Shown here piece after piece: positions 7,483-15,421 of a stretch of 64,000 bases of DNA. The stretch comes from Planomonospora sp. ID82291 (GTDB lineage: Bacteria > Actinomycetota > Actinomycetes > Streptosporangiales > Streptosporangiaceae), in NCBI RefSeq assembly GCF_015711645.1, contig NZ_JABTEX010000003.1, forward strand, positions 62,001 through 126,000, read 5' to 3'. A program made the position numbers and the translations under genes. A model generated the notes under the pieces. It was not told the origin of the DNA. It searched no databases and saw only the letters and a list, made by a program, of their open reading frames with translations. Position 1 is the stretch's first letter, and each line of letters starts with the position of its first letter.

Positions 7483-8649
7483 ATGCGACCGCAGGACGCG
7501 CTGCCCGACGGACTGCCCGTCGCTCTGCCCGACGCCGTCCGGGAGGCACTGCTGGCGCCGCTCGTCGACCACCACTGCCGCGGCGTGCGCCGCGACGACC
7601 TGGTGCGGGCCCGGTTCGAGCTGCTGATCACCGAGGCGGACACCCCCGCGCCACCCGGCACGACCCACTTCGACACCCCCGCCGGCGCCGCCGTCCGGCG
7701 CTGGTGCGCCCCGCTGCTGGACCTGGAGCCGCACGCCCCGCCCGCCGTCTACCTGGCCCGGCGCGCCGAACTCGGCGCGGAGGAGGTGAACCGCCGGATG
7801 CTGTGCGGTGCGGGGATCGCGGCCTTCCTGGTCGAGACCTCCCCGGAGGCGCCGGAGCTGCTGTCGGCGGCCGAGACGGGCCGGCACGGCGACGCCACGG
7901 CCGACGAGATCGTCCGGATCGAGCAGATCGAGCACGAGGTGGCCGAGACCTCGGGCGCCGGCGTCTCCTACATCTCGGCTCTGGAGAGCGAGCTGGCCGA
8001 CCGCGCCGCGCGGGCCGCCGCTCTCGCCTCGGCCATCGCCCACCGGTACGGCCTCGACTTCGACCCGGCCCGGCCGAGCCGGGGCGCCGTCATCGCGGCG
8101 GCCAACCGGCGGCTGTCCGACCCCAAGGAACCGCTGGCCGATCCGGTGCTCCTGCGCCATCTGCTCTGGACCGCGGCGGAGGCGGCCCGGGCGGGCGGCC
8201 TGCCGCTGCAGTTCCACGCCGGGCACGGCGGGCCGGAAACGGCCCCGCACCGGGCCGACCCGGCGCTGATGGCCGGGTTCATCCGGGCGCTCCAACCCAT
8301 GGGCGTGCCCGTCGTCCTGCTCGGCTGCCGCCCCTTCCACCGCCAGGCCGCCCACCTCGCCGCGGTCTTCCCGCACGTCTACGTGGACGTCGGAGGCACC
8401 CCGGCCCGCGCCGCCGCGGACGGCGTCGTCGGGGAGCTGCTGGAGCTGGCGCCCTTCCACAAGCAGCTGTTCGGCTCCCACGGCCGGGGTGTGGCCGAGG
8501 CCTGCTACCTCGGAGCGCTGCAGTACCGCAGGGCCCTGGCCGGAGCCCTGGCCCTCCGGCTGGCGGCCGGCGAGTGGAGCGCCGCCGACGCGGCCCGGGT
8601 GGCCTACATGATCGGCTCGGGCAACGCCCGCCGGGTCTACCGATTGTGA
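7483..8649 (+). CDS. Amidohydrolase-superfamily protein (FluG N-terminal-like), metal site altered
   Basis: 388 residues with the TIM-barrel layout of Amidohydro_2/FluG-type proteins. It begins with the strand-1 motif LVDHHCRGV and ends with the region LFGSHGRGVAEACYLGA, where active members usually carry HxH (DHHCHG) and GSD. Here the second strand-1 His appears as Arg33 and the catalytic Asp as His333, while QFHAGHG near residue 245 keeps its His residues. The protein may therefore be non-hydrolytic or use another metal set. Relatives are linked to glutamate/glutamine derivatives, but that role is not shown here. The start is ATG after GAGAGGAG. A gap of 137 bp separates it from trpEG. Confidence 0.75.
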   Translation: MRPQDALPDGLPVALPDAVREALLAPLVDHHCRGVRRDDLVRARFELLITEADTPAPPGTTHFDTPAGAAVRRWCAPLLDLEPHAPPAVYLARRAELGAEEVNRRMLCGAGIAAFLVETSPEAPELLSAAETGRHGDATADEIVRIEQIEHEVAETSGAGVSYISALESELADRAARAAALASAIAHRYGLDFDPARPSRGAVIAAANRRLSDPKEPLADPVLLRHLLWTAAEAARAGGLPLQFHAGHGGPETAPHRADPALMAGFIRALQPMGVPVVLLGCRPFHRQAAHLAAVFPHVYVDVGGTPARAAADGVVGELLELAPFHKQLFGSHGRGVAEACYLGALQYRRALAGALALRLAAGEWSAADAARVAYMIGSGNARRVYRL

Positions 8650-8845
8650 CGGCCTTCTCTGAGGTGCTCAGGTGCGGCTCCGTCTCCGACGCAGGTGACG
8701 GGTTTCCCGAGGGCGAGGTCGTTCCTCGAGCGATGAGTCCCGAACCAGAAGTGATATCCGAGAGTGCCCTGGCGGTCACCGTGGGTTGTCAATGGTCGGC
8801 GCTAGGCTTGCCAACGTCCTGACCCCGACGCCGGAAGGCCTTGTC

Positions 8846-10324
8846 GTGCACGAAAATCAGCCGCACTTTCTCGATGATGTGACCGTGGAGTTGGTCAAGC
8901 ACAGTGCTTCGGACGCCGACGTGCTGTGGGCGGCTCGCGTGTCCACGGCGGGAGAGCAGTCTCTGGAGGAGATCGGCAAGGATCCCGAGCGCTCCAAGGG
9001 ACTGATCAACTATCTGATGCGTGACCGGCACGGCAGTCCGTTCGAGCACAACTCGATGACGTTCCTCGTCAGCGCGCCGATCTTTGTTTTCCGCGAGTTT
9101 CATCGTCACCGGGTCGGATGGTGTCTTCCTGGAGATTCTCGAATCCCCGTGGGAACTCTAAAGAACACCAACAACAAGAAGATCAAGGATATCTATTCGG
9201 ATTGGCATGAAGGGGTCCGGGACTCCATGGGCCGCACCCGTATGCTTTCTTCATGCCGACATCTGAGCACTCGCACGGTGAATCTCGAGACGGGTCTCAT
9301 CGAATGGACTCGCATGGTCGACGTGTTCAAGAGCGGAGTCAAACCCATCTTGAAGATCGAAACGGCTGCCGGAAAGACGCTGCGGTGCTCTCCTGACCAT
9401 GCGATCTTATCGCGGGGCGAGTGGGTCAAGGCGAAAGACCTGACCTCTGGGGACCTCGTTTCGGTGCAGGCCACCGTACCTGTCGGAGAGTCCACCGGCA
9501 TCCCCCGCCGCCTACGGGAAGAAATCCAGTTCTGGACCACTCGGATGAAGCCGGAAGTGGTGAGCGCGATCGATGCGTGCCATGTCTGCGGTGGAATTTT
9601 CGACTTCGGAGACCTTGAGGTCGATCACGTCGTTCCGGTGAGTCGGGAAATCAAGCTCGCTCTGGACAAGGACAACCTCGCTCCGATCTGTGCTCCGTGT
9701 CATGAGACGAAGTCCAGCAGAGAAGCATGGGAAGTCGAGCGTCGACCGTCCAGGCTCGGTATCCGCGACGAAAAGATCATCTCGGTCATGGCTGATGGCG
9801 AGGAGGAGACCTACGATATCTCCATGCCCGGCCCCTGGCACAATTTTATCGCCGATGGAATTGTGGTGCACAATTCGTACAACGAGGAGAGCGGAAGGTA
9901 TCGCGAGCTTCAGCCTAAATTCTACGTTCCGGGCATAGAGCGCAAACTGGTACAGGAGGGGCGGCCGGGTAAGTACGTCTTCGTGGAGGGGAGCGCGGAG
10001 CAGCACAAGGTCGTCTCCGAGGCGATGGAGTCGGCCTACCGGCAGTCGTACGCGGCCTACCAGGAGATGCTGGAGGCCGGGGTCGCCCGCGAGGTGGCCA
10101 GGGCGGTGCTGCCGGTCGGGCTGTTCTCCTCGATGTACGCCACGTGCAACGCCCGCTCGCTGATGCACTTCCTGTCGCTGCGCACCAAGAGCGAGCAGGC
10201 CAGGGTGCCGTCGTTCCCGCAGCGTGAGATCGAGATGGTGGCCGAGAAGATGGAGGCCGCCTGGGCGGAACTGATGCCGCTCACCCACGCGGCCTTCGTC
10301 GCGAACGGCCGCGTCGCCCCGTAG
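8846..10324 (+). CDS. thyX: Flavin-dependent thymidylate synthase with in-frame intein
   Basis: 492 residues including a 251-residue intein; the spliced enzyme would be 241 residues, the normal ThyX length. It makes dTMP from dUMP with FAD, NADPH and methylenetetrahydrofolate. The N-extein (DVTVELVKHSASDADVLWAA, then FREFHRHRVGW) and the C-extein (SYNEESGRYRELQP) rebuild the signature RHRxxSxxxxSxRY, so the intein splits the active-site motif between Trp and the +1 Ser. The C-terminal ThyX parts (MYATCNARSLMHFL, PSFPQREIE) are intact. GTG at 8846 has GGAAGG seven bases upstream and gives the family N-terminus; in-frame TTG 8786 and ATG 8792 are alternatives. Codon use is less GC-rich around the insertion than at the 3' end. 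Confidence 0.95.
   Translation: MHENQPHFLDDVTVELVKHSASDADVLWAARVSTAGEQSLEEIGKDPERSKGLINYLMRDRHGSPFEHNSMTFLVSAPIFVFREFHRHRVGWCLPGDSRIPVGTLKNTNNKKIKDIYSDWHEGVRDSMGRTRMLSSCRHLSTRTVNLETGLIEWTRMVDVFKSGVKPILKIETAAGKTLRCSPDHAILSRGEWVKAKDLTSGDLVSVQATVPVGESTGIPRRLREEIQFWTTRMKPEVVSAIDACHVCGGIFDFGDLEVDHVVPVSREIKLALDKDNLAPICAPCHETKSSREAWEVERRPSRLGIRDEKIISVMADGEEETYDISMPGPWHNFIADGIVVHNSYNEESGRYRELQPKFYVPGIERKLVQEGRPGKYVFVEGSAEQHKVVSEAMESAYRQSYAAYQEMLEAGVAREVARAVLPVGLFSSMYATCNARSLMHFLSLRTKSEQARVPSFPQREIEMVAEKMEAAWAELMPLTHAAFVANGRVAP
9122..9874 (+). mobile_element. HNH homing-endonuclease intein in ThyX
   Basis: 251 residues, from Cys93 (CLPGDSRI, block A) to Asn343 (HNFIADGIVVHN, blocks F/G), followed by C-extein Ser344. 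Block B is present as LRCSPDHAIL. Between them lies an HNH module: CHVCGG near residue 245, LEVDHVVPVS near residue 260 and LAPICAPCHE, i.e. two CxxC zinc knuckles around the HNH core. The residues needed for splicing (Cys1, block-B His, penultimate His, terminal Asn, +1 Ser) are all seen, so both splicing and homing may be active. Its codon use is clearly poorer in GC at third positions than neighbouring genes, indicating acquisition from elsewhere. Confidence 0.95.
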
Positions 10325-10435
10325 GAGATCGCCGGAGGAGCGGGACGAGGCCGCCGGGAGGCGGTCGCCGACCGGCCGGTCGGCTCGCGGGGCGGCCTCG
10401 GCCGGGAACCTGGTGGTACGGACGGAACGCCGCGC

Positions 10436-11692
10436 TCAGCGCCGCGGGGAGGGCGCGGGGCTCCGCACGGCGGGCCGTACGGAGGACATGACGAAGCCGC
10501 CGGCCAGGCGGGCGGGGACGCGCCGCAGGGAGATGCCCAGGTCCTGGTCGGGGACGCGGTAGTCCAGGCGGGCCAGCCGTACCACCAGTGCCTTCAGCAG
10601 CGCGACGGTGATGGCCTCGCCGGGGCAGCGGTGTCCGGTGCGCGGGTCCCCGCCGCCCTGCGGGATCAGGTCGAACTCGCCGATCTCCCGGCCGGTGAAG
10701 CGCCCCGGGTCGAAGGTGTAGGGGCTCTCCCAGAGCCGGGGGTCGTGGTTGTGCCCGTAGACGTCGAGCAGCACCAGCGCGCCGGCGGGAATGCGCTCCC
10801 CCCGCCAGGTCAGGTCCCGCAGCGCCCGGCCGCCCACCAGGGGCGCGAACGGGTAGAAGCGGCGGACCTCGTGCACGAAGGCCTCGGTGAAGGCCTCGTC
10901 GCCGCCCGCCAGCGGCGCGCGGTGCCGCGGCCACCGGTGCAGGGCATGGGCGGCGAAGGTGACGAACCAGCACACGGCCACGGTCGGGCGCACGACGTTG
11001 AGCAGTTCCACCGCCGCCACGCGCGGGTCGAGCAGCTCACCGCCGGCGTCGTGGTGGAAGGCGACGACGTCGAGCGCGGAGCCCCGTGGCGCGGTGGCCG
11101 CGCCGTCGCGCACGTCCCGCACGAGGCCGCCCAGCCACGCCTCGCGGCGCGCGCGGGCCCGCCGGGCCCGCCAGTGCCGGGCTCCGGGGCCGCCGAACCC
11201 GTCCACCAGCGCCACCAGGTCCGACGCCGCAGCCGGTGCGTCGGCGTCGCGCAGGGGGATGCCGGCCCACCGGCACACACCGCGGGTGATGACCCGGGCG
11301 GCCTCGTCGAAGAGCACGACCTCCGGCGCGCCGGCCCAGGAGGCGACCGCCTCGTCCCAGGCCGCGGTGGTGCGGTCGACGAGGTCGGTGACGCCCTCGT
11401 CCGTCATCAGCGACATGAACATCGCCTTGCGCACCCGGTGGTCGGCGCCGTCGAGGGTGTGGACCGCCCCGTGGCCGAACAGGGTGCTCTTGACGGGGCC
11501 GGGCAGGGCCGTGTGCCGCTCGATGTGCTCCTCGTCGTAGAAGAACCGCGCCGCCTCCGGTCCGCCCAGTCCCACGGCGCGCTGACCCATCACCCGGGTG
11601 TGCACGACCTCGCCGGGGGCGCGCCGCCGCTGGGCGGGCAGCCAGCCGTAACCTTCGAGCAGCAGCAGAAGCGTGTGATCCGCGATGGGCAT
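10436..11692 (-). CDS. Cytochrome P450 of the CYP152 (H2O2-dependent peroxygenase) family
   Basis: 418 residues. The heme Cys is Cys357 in GHRCPGE, preceded by IPQGGGD. Helix I lacks the acid-alcohol pair and instead reads LLNVVRPTVAV with Arg235-Pro236, the hallmark of CYP152 peroxygenases, whose Arg binds the fatty-acid carboxylate and which use H2O2 without redox partners. The B-region reads LFGHGAVHTLDG, placing Phe72 and His78 at the positions of Phe79 and His85 of OleT-JE, the terminal-alkene-forming decarboxylase; the hydroxylase P450-BSbeta has Gln there. The likely substrate is a long-chain fatty acid and the product a hydroxy acid or 1-alkene. ATG start after GGGAAGG. It stands alone, 80 bp downstream of the BNR-repeat gene. 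Confidence 0.92.
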   Translation of the reverse strand: MPIADHTLLLLLEGYGWLPAQRRRAPGEVVHTRVMGQRAVGLGGPEAARFFYDEEHIERHTALPGPVKSTLFGHGAVHTLDGADHRVRKAMFMSLMTDEGVTDLVDRTTAAWDEAVASWAGAPEVVLFDEAARVITRGVCRWAGIPLRDADAPAAASDLVALVDGFGGPGARHWRARRARARREAWLGGLVRDVRDGAATAPRGSALDVVAFHHDAGGELLDPRVAAVELLNVVRPTVAVCWFVTFAAHALHRWPRHRAPLAGGDEAFTEAFVHEVRRFYPFAPLVGGRALRDLTWRGERIPAGALVLLDVYGHNHDPRLWESPYTFDPGRFTGREIGEFDLIPQGGGDPRTGHRCPGEAITVALLKALVVRLARLDYRVPDQDLGISLRRVPARLAGGFVMSSVRPAVRSPAPSPRR

Positions 11693-11773
11693 GGCGTACG
11701 GCCTTCCCGTGGCTCCCGGTGCGAAACCACCGGCCCGTCGAGCGGAGGCCCGCCGATCCGCGGAACAGGGGGG

Positions 11774-12853
11774 CTAGAGCACCGCGGCGCGTACGGTCAG
11801 CACGTCCGGCAGGTGCCGGGCGACGGTGAACCAGCTCTCGCCGTCGTCGCGGGAGCCGTACACCTCGCCGTCGCGGGTGCCGAAGAAGACACCGGCGGGC
11901 GAGGCGCACATCGCGTCGCGCAGCACGGTGGAGTGGACCGGGTCCTCGGGCAGGCCGGCGCTCAGGGCCTGCCAGGACCCGCCCGCGTCGTCGCTGCGGA
12001 AGACCCGGCAGCGGTGGTCGACCGGGGTGCGGTCCATGTCGGCCGTGAGCGGGAAGACGTAGACCGTGTCGGGCCGCTCGGGGTGCACGACGATGGGGAA
12101 GCCGAAGTCGGACGGGAGCGGGTCGCCGATCGAGGTCCAGGAGCCGCCGAAGTCGTCGCTGCGGTAGACGCCGAAGTGGTGCTGGAGGAAGAGCCGCTCG
12201 GGCCGGGCGGGGTGACCGGTGACCTTGTGCACGCACTGGCCGAACTCGGGGTACTGCGACCCCTCGGGCAGGAACGGCGCGCGGATCCCCCGGTTGGCCG
12301 CCTCCCAGGTGGTGCCGCCGTCGGTGCTGCGGTAGAAGCCGCCGGTCGAGACGGCGGCCCCGATGGTCTTCGGGTCGCTGGGATGGGGCAGCACGGTGTG
12401 CATGCAGAGCCCGCCGCCGCCGGGGTGCCACTGGGGCCGGTGCGGGTGGTTCCACAGCCCCTCGACCAGGGAGAACGTGATCCCGCCGCCCTCGGAGCGG
12501 AACAGCGCCCCCGGCTCGACCCCGGCCCAGACGACATCGGGCTCGCTGGGGGAGGGCTGGAGCTGCCAGACGCGCTCCAGCGTCGCGCCGGTCTCCTCGG
12601 GGAAGGCGATCGGGGCCTGCTCGGCCTCCTGCCAGGTGCCGCCGAGGTCGTCCGACCACATCACGGACGGACCGAAGTGGCCGTATTCGATGCCGGCGAG
12701 GAGGCGGGGCGCCGGGCCCCGGGTGTCGATCGCGACCGCGGCGACCCCGATGGTGGAGAAGCGGACCGGATCGGCCTCGAACGGGCCGCCGGCGGTGGAG
12801 CGGGCCAGGAACAGGCCCTTGCGGGTGCCGATGGCCAAGAGTGCATCGCGCAT
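11774..12853 (-). CDS. BNR/WD40-like beta-propeller repeat protein (sialidase-fold)
   Basis: 359 residues with recurring BNR (Asp-box) motifs SxDxGxTW: WSDDLGGTW, RSTDGGTTW, RSDDFGGSW, RSDDAGGSW and SRDDGESW, indicating a six- or seven-bladed propeller. Proteins of this type are often annotated exo-alpha-sialidase or glycosyl hydrolase, but no sialidase Arg triad is evident, so no enzymatic role is claimed. No signal peptide is seen, unusual for a secreted glycosidase. ATG at 12853 follows AAGGAG; reading further upstream would enter non-conserved sequence. It lies 81 bp upstream of the P450 gene on the same strand, so they could share a transcript. Confidence 0.8.
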   Translation of the reverse strand: MRDALLAIGTRKGLFLARSTAGGPFEADPVRFSTIGVAAVAIDTRGPAPRLLAGIEYGHFGPSVMWSDDLGGTWQEAEQAPIAFPEETGATLERVWQLQPSPSEPDVVWAGVEPGALFRSEGGGITFSLVEGLWNHPHRPQWHPGGGGLCMHTVLPHPSDPKTIGAAVSTGGFYRSTDGGTTWEAANRGIRAPFLPEGSQYPEFGQCVHKVTGHPARPERLFLQHHFGVYRSDDFGGSWTSIGDPLPSDFGFPIVVHPERPDTVYVFPLTADMDRTPVDHRCRVFRSDDAGGSWQALSAGLPEDPVHSTVLRDAMCASPAGVFFGTRDGEVYGSRDDGESWFTVARHLPDVLTVRAAVL

Positions 12854-12981
12854 GTCGTCTCCTTGATCTCTTCGGCCCCATGGTTTCACGGCGCGAGCGA
12901 TATCGCACGCTTTATCGGATCGGCGTTCCGGATTCGAACGGAAAGTCGTTTCGGAGGGGGAGGGAAAAGCGCGGGATGCGG

Positions 12982-14097
12982 TCAGAGCGCGCCCAGGGCG
13001 ACGTCCCGGTGGATGCGGGCCGGAGGCACCCCGCCGCGGCGCAGCCGCCGGGCGGTCTCCTCGACCATGGCGGGAGGCCCGCAGACGTAGACCTCGTGCT
13101 CGGCCCACGAGTGGAACCGCTCCACCACCTCGGCCACCCGGCCGCGCATCCCGTCGTACCCGGGCTCGTCGGAGACCACGGGAAGCACGCGCAGCCACGG
13201 GAAGCCCGATTCCATCCGGATCAGGTCCGGCAGGTCGTAGAGGTCGCGCGAGCGGCGCACGCCGTGCAGCAGGTGGATGTTGGGCCGCCGGCCCGAGGCG
13301 ATGACGTGCTCCACGATGGCCTTGATCGGCGCCAGGCCGGTGCCGCCCGCCACGCACAGCAGGTCGCGGCCGGAGTCGACGGGCGTCATCGTGCCGACCG
13401 GGGGGCCGAGCATCAGGGTGTCGCCGATCCGGGTGTGCTCGACCAGGGCGGTGGACACCCAGCCTCCGGGGACCGCCCGGACGTGCAGCCGGACGGTGTT
13501 GTCCTCGCGGGGGGCGTTCGCCAGCGAGAACGCGCGCCACACCCGGGGCCAGCGCGCGGTCTGCACGTTGACGTACTGCCCCGGCAGGTACGGCATGCGC
13601 CGACCAGGCTGGAGGGTGACCACCGCGATGTCCGGCGTGCGGCGCTCGTGGTCGATCACCTCTGCCGGCCACCAGGCGGGGGAGACCCCGGCGGCGGCCT
13701 CGGCGGCCTCGATCATCGTGTTGGCGGCGGCCGTGTAGGCGGCGACCCAGGCCGCCTCGATCTCCGCGTTCCAGATCTCGGCGGCGAAGCGCCTGATCGT
13801 GGCCAGCAGGGCGTTGCCGATCGCGGTGTAGTGCTCGGCGAGCACGCCGTACTTGCGGTGGTCGCGGCCGAGCTGGCCGAGGAAGGACGCCAGGCCGTCG
13901 GGGCTGTCGATGCTCCAGACGATCCTGGTCAGCGCGCTGAAGAGCCGGTCGCGCTGGACGTCCATGGCCGGCGGGAACATGCCCCGCAGATGCGGGTTCT
14001 CGGCGAACAGGCGGCCGTAGAAGTACGCCGCGGCCTTGTCCGCGACGGGCTCGACGAGGGAGAAGCTTTCTTTGACGAGACGCGGATTCAATGACAT
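12982..14097 (-). CDS. Flavohemoprotein-like globin-reductase (nitric oxide dioxygenase type)
   Basis: 371 residues: an N-terminal globin (1-135) with proximal His80 in GRDHRKYGVLAEHY, then an FAD domain with RAFSLANAP near residue 200 and an NAD(P) domain with GGTGLAPIKA near residue 258 and CGPPAMVEE near residue 338. This is the Hmp architecture, which oxidises NO to nitrate using O2 and NADH. The FAD motif is RAFS rather than RxYS, and the protein is somewhat shorter than E. coli Hmp. ATG at 14097 begins MSLNPRLVKESF, matching the globin start; no good Shine-Dalgarno is visible. A 492-bp A+T-enriched region upstream, shared with the divergent gene at 14590, probably holds the promoter. 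Confidence 0.88.
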   Translation of the reverse strand: MSLNPRLVKESFSLVEPVADKAAAYFYGRLFAENPHLRGMFPPAMDVQRDRLFSALTRIVWSIDSPDGLASFLGQLGRDHRKYGVLAEHYTAIGNALLATIRRFAAEIWNAEIEAAWVAAYTAAANTMIEAAEAAAGVSPAWWPAEVIDHERRTPDIAVVTLQPGRRMPYLPGQYVNVQTARWPRVWRAFSLANAPREDNTVRLHVRAVPGGWVSTALVEHTRIGDTLMLGPPVGTMTPVDSGRDLLCVAGGTGLAPIKAIVEHVIASGRRPNIHLLHGVRRSRDLYDLPDLIRMESGFPWLRVLPVVSDEPGYDGMRGRVAEVVERFHSWAEHEVYVCGPPAMVEETARRLRRGGVPPARIHRDVALGAL

Positions 14098-14589
14098 GTG
14101 ACGGAACCCAACCTCATTGACCGGACCGGTGCCCGGTCGTGCGGATCCACCTCTCTGGCGGTTCCGGGTGAGAGCGGCCCGCGGCCCCGGCACCCCTGGT
14201 CGCTCGAATTTAAGTCTTCCATCACCCCCTTGGGCGTCACAACCGTTTCCCGGCAATATGATGCGGAAACTAACGACGCGTAGCCGATTGATCATTATCC
14301 GTGATAAGCCTGATCGATTTCTAGAAATAAGGGAATAAGAATCGCATTCGGCTGATAAGTGGTGAATTCATCCATGAGGAGAATGATCACCGGATCCGTC
14401 GAAACGCCCTTCGCGCCCGCAACCCCTCGCGGGCGGCGACGGAGGCGGCTTCCCGGCGAGACGACACCGATACCCGGGATGTGTGACATAGCGCAAATAC
14501 TGTGCGCCATGATGGGAGGTGCTGCTGGAGAGGGGATGGGCACCGCCCGCGCCGGGCGGTGTGACCCCGCGCATGGCCCTGGAGGACGC
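14098..14589. promoter_or_regulatory. Divergent intergenic region with inverted repeats
   Basis: 492 bp between the flavohemoprotein and amidotransferase-like genes with no convincing ORF, poorer in GC than the genes. TTATC-CGT-GATAA (14295-14307) is a perfect 5-bp dyad in an A+T-rich stretch. GCGCA and TGCGC at 14491-14507 form another dyad with a 7-base spacer, immediately before the right-hand gene. I cannot match either to a named regulator such as NsrR or Rex. Confidence 0.4.
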
Positions 14590-15279
14590 ATGTCCCGACC
14601 CCTGATCGGTATCACCGCCTACCTCGAGGCCGCCCGCTGGGGCGCCTGGGTCCGCGAGGCCGTCCTGTCGCCCGCGTCCTACGTCCGGGCGGTGGAGAAG
14701 GCCGGTGGCGCCCCGGTGCTGCTCCCGCCGCTGGGCCTGGGCGGGGTCGACGACTACACGGCGGGCCTGTCCGGGCTGATCCTGGCCGGCGGCACCGAGC
14801 TCGACCCCGGCCTGTACGGCGCCGCCGCCGACGACCGGCTGGACGCGCCCCAGCCGCACCGCGACCGCTTCGAACTGGCCGCGGCCCGCTCCGCCGTGCA
14901 GGCCGGGCTGCCGCTGCTCGCCGTCGCGCGGGGCATGCACGTGCTGAACGTCGCGCAGGGCGGCACCCTGATCCCCTGGCTCCCCGAGGTGGTCGGGCAC
15001 GACCGGCACGGCGAGCCCGGCCGCCCGCACACCGTCCAGATCAGCGTCTCCAGCGTGCTGGGCAAGGCGCTCGGCGACCGGGCCGAGGTGACCGCGCCGC
15101 ACCGGCAGGCCGTCAAGCGGCTCGGGACGGGCCTGCTCGCGGTGGCCTGGGCCGACGACCAGATCGTGGAGGGCGTCGAACTGCAGGGGCACCCCTTCGC
15201 GGTCGGCGTGCAGTGGCACCCGGAGCGGGGCGACGACAACCGCCTGATCGAGGCCCTGGTCGAGGCCGCCGCCCACTGA
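14590..15279 (+). CDS. Peptidase C26 / gamma-glutamyl-GABA hydrolase-like protein lacking the nucleophile Cys
   Basis: 229 residues of class-I glutamine-amidotransferase fold, PuuD-like. MSRPLIGITAY, the glycine loop LILAGGTELDPGLYG and VGVQWHPER (catalytic His-Glu pair) are all present. Where the family has ICRGMQ with the nucleophilic Cys, this protein reads AVARGMH: codon 113 is GCG (Ala). Hydrolysis of gamma-glutamyl compounds by the usual thioester route is therefore not expected. ATG at 14590 has GGAGG seven bases upstream; the longer upstream frame is Arg-rich and not conserved. It may be a binding or regulatory relative of the family. Confidence 0.85.
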   Translation: MSRPLIGITAYLEAARWGAWVREAVLSPASYVRAVEKAGGAPVLLPPLGLGGVDDYTAGLSGLILAGGTELDPGLYGAAADDRLDAPQPHRDRFELAAARSAVQAGLPLLAVARGMHVLNVAQGGTLIPWLPEVVGHDRHGEPGRPHTVQISVSSVLGKALGDRAEVTAPHRQAVKRLGTGLLAVAWADDQIVEGVELQGHPFAVGVQWHPERGDDNRLIEALVEAAAH

Positions 15280-15286
15280 GCATTCC

Positions 15287-15358
15287 ACCGGGCGTGTCAC
15301 CGGGCACGCCACCGGGCGTGTCGCCGGGCGTGACCCCGGATGCGGCCCCGGGCGCGCT
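15287..15358 (+). repeat. 12-bp degenerate tandem repeat (six units)
   Basis: Units of the form ACCGGGCGTGTC run at 15287, 15299, 15311, 15323, 15335 and 15347, the first and third identical and the last two decayed. They fill most of the gap between the amidotransferase-like and esterase genes. On either strand the period is a multiple of three, producing spurious Pro/Gly-rich frames. Confidence 0.8.
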
Positions 15359-15421
15359 CCCCGGAGCCGCCGCCGGGAGGCCCCGCCCGCCGCGCCGGAT
15401 CCCGGCGGGTAGGGTGCGGCC

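Noticed and set aside
10436-11692. P450 as a tailoring enzyme of the NRPS/PKS cluster
   Set aside because: It is over 30 kb away and belongs to the CYP152 fatty-acid peroxygenase family, not the usual tailoring families.
11774-12853. Annotation as an active sialidase
   Set aside because: Only Asp-box repeats are visible; the Arg triad and catalytic Tyr/Glu of sialidases are not evident and there is no signal peptide.
12982-14295. Extended start for the flavohemoprotein at 14295
   Set aside because: The added 66 residues are Arg/Gly-rich and not globin-like; MSLNPRLVKESF at 14097 matches the family start.
14098-14589. Named NsrR or Rex box for the flavohemoprotein
   Set aside because: The dyads present (TTATC/GATAA, GCGCA/TGCGC) do not match either consensus closely enough.
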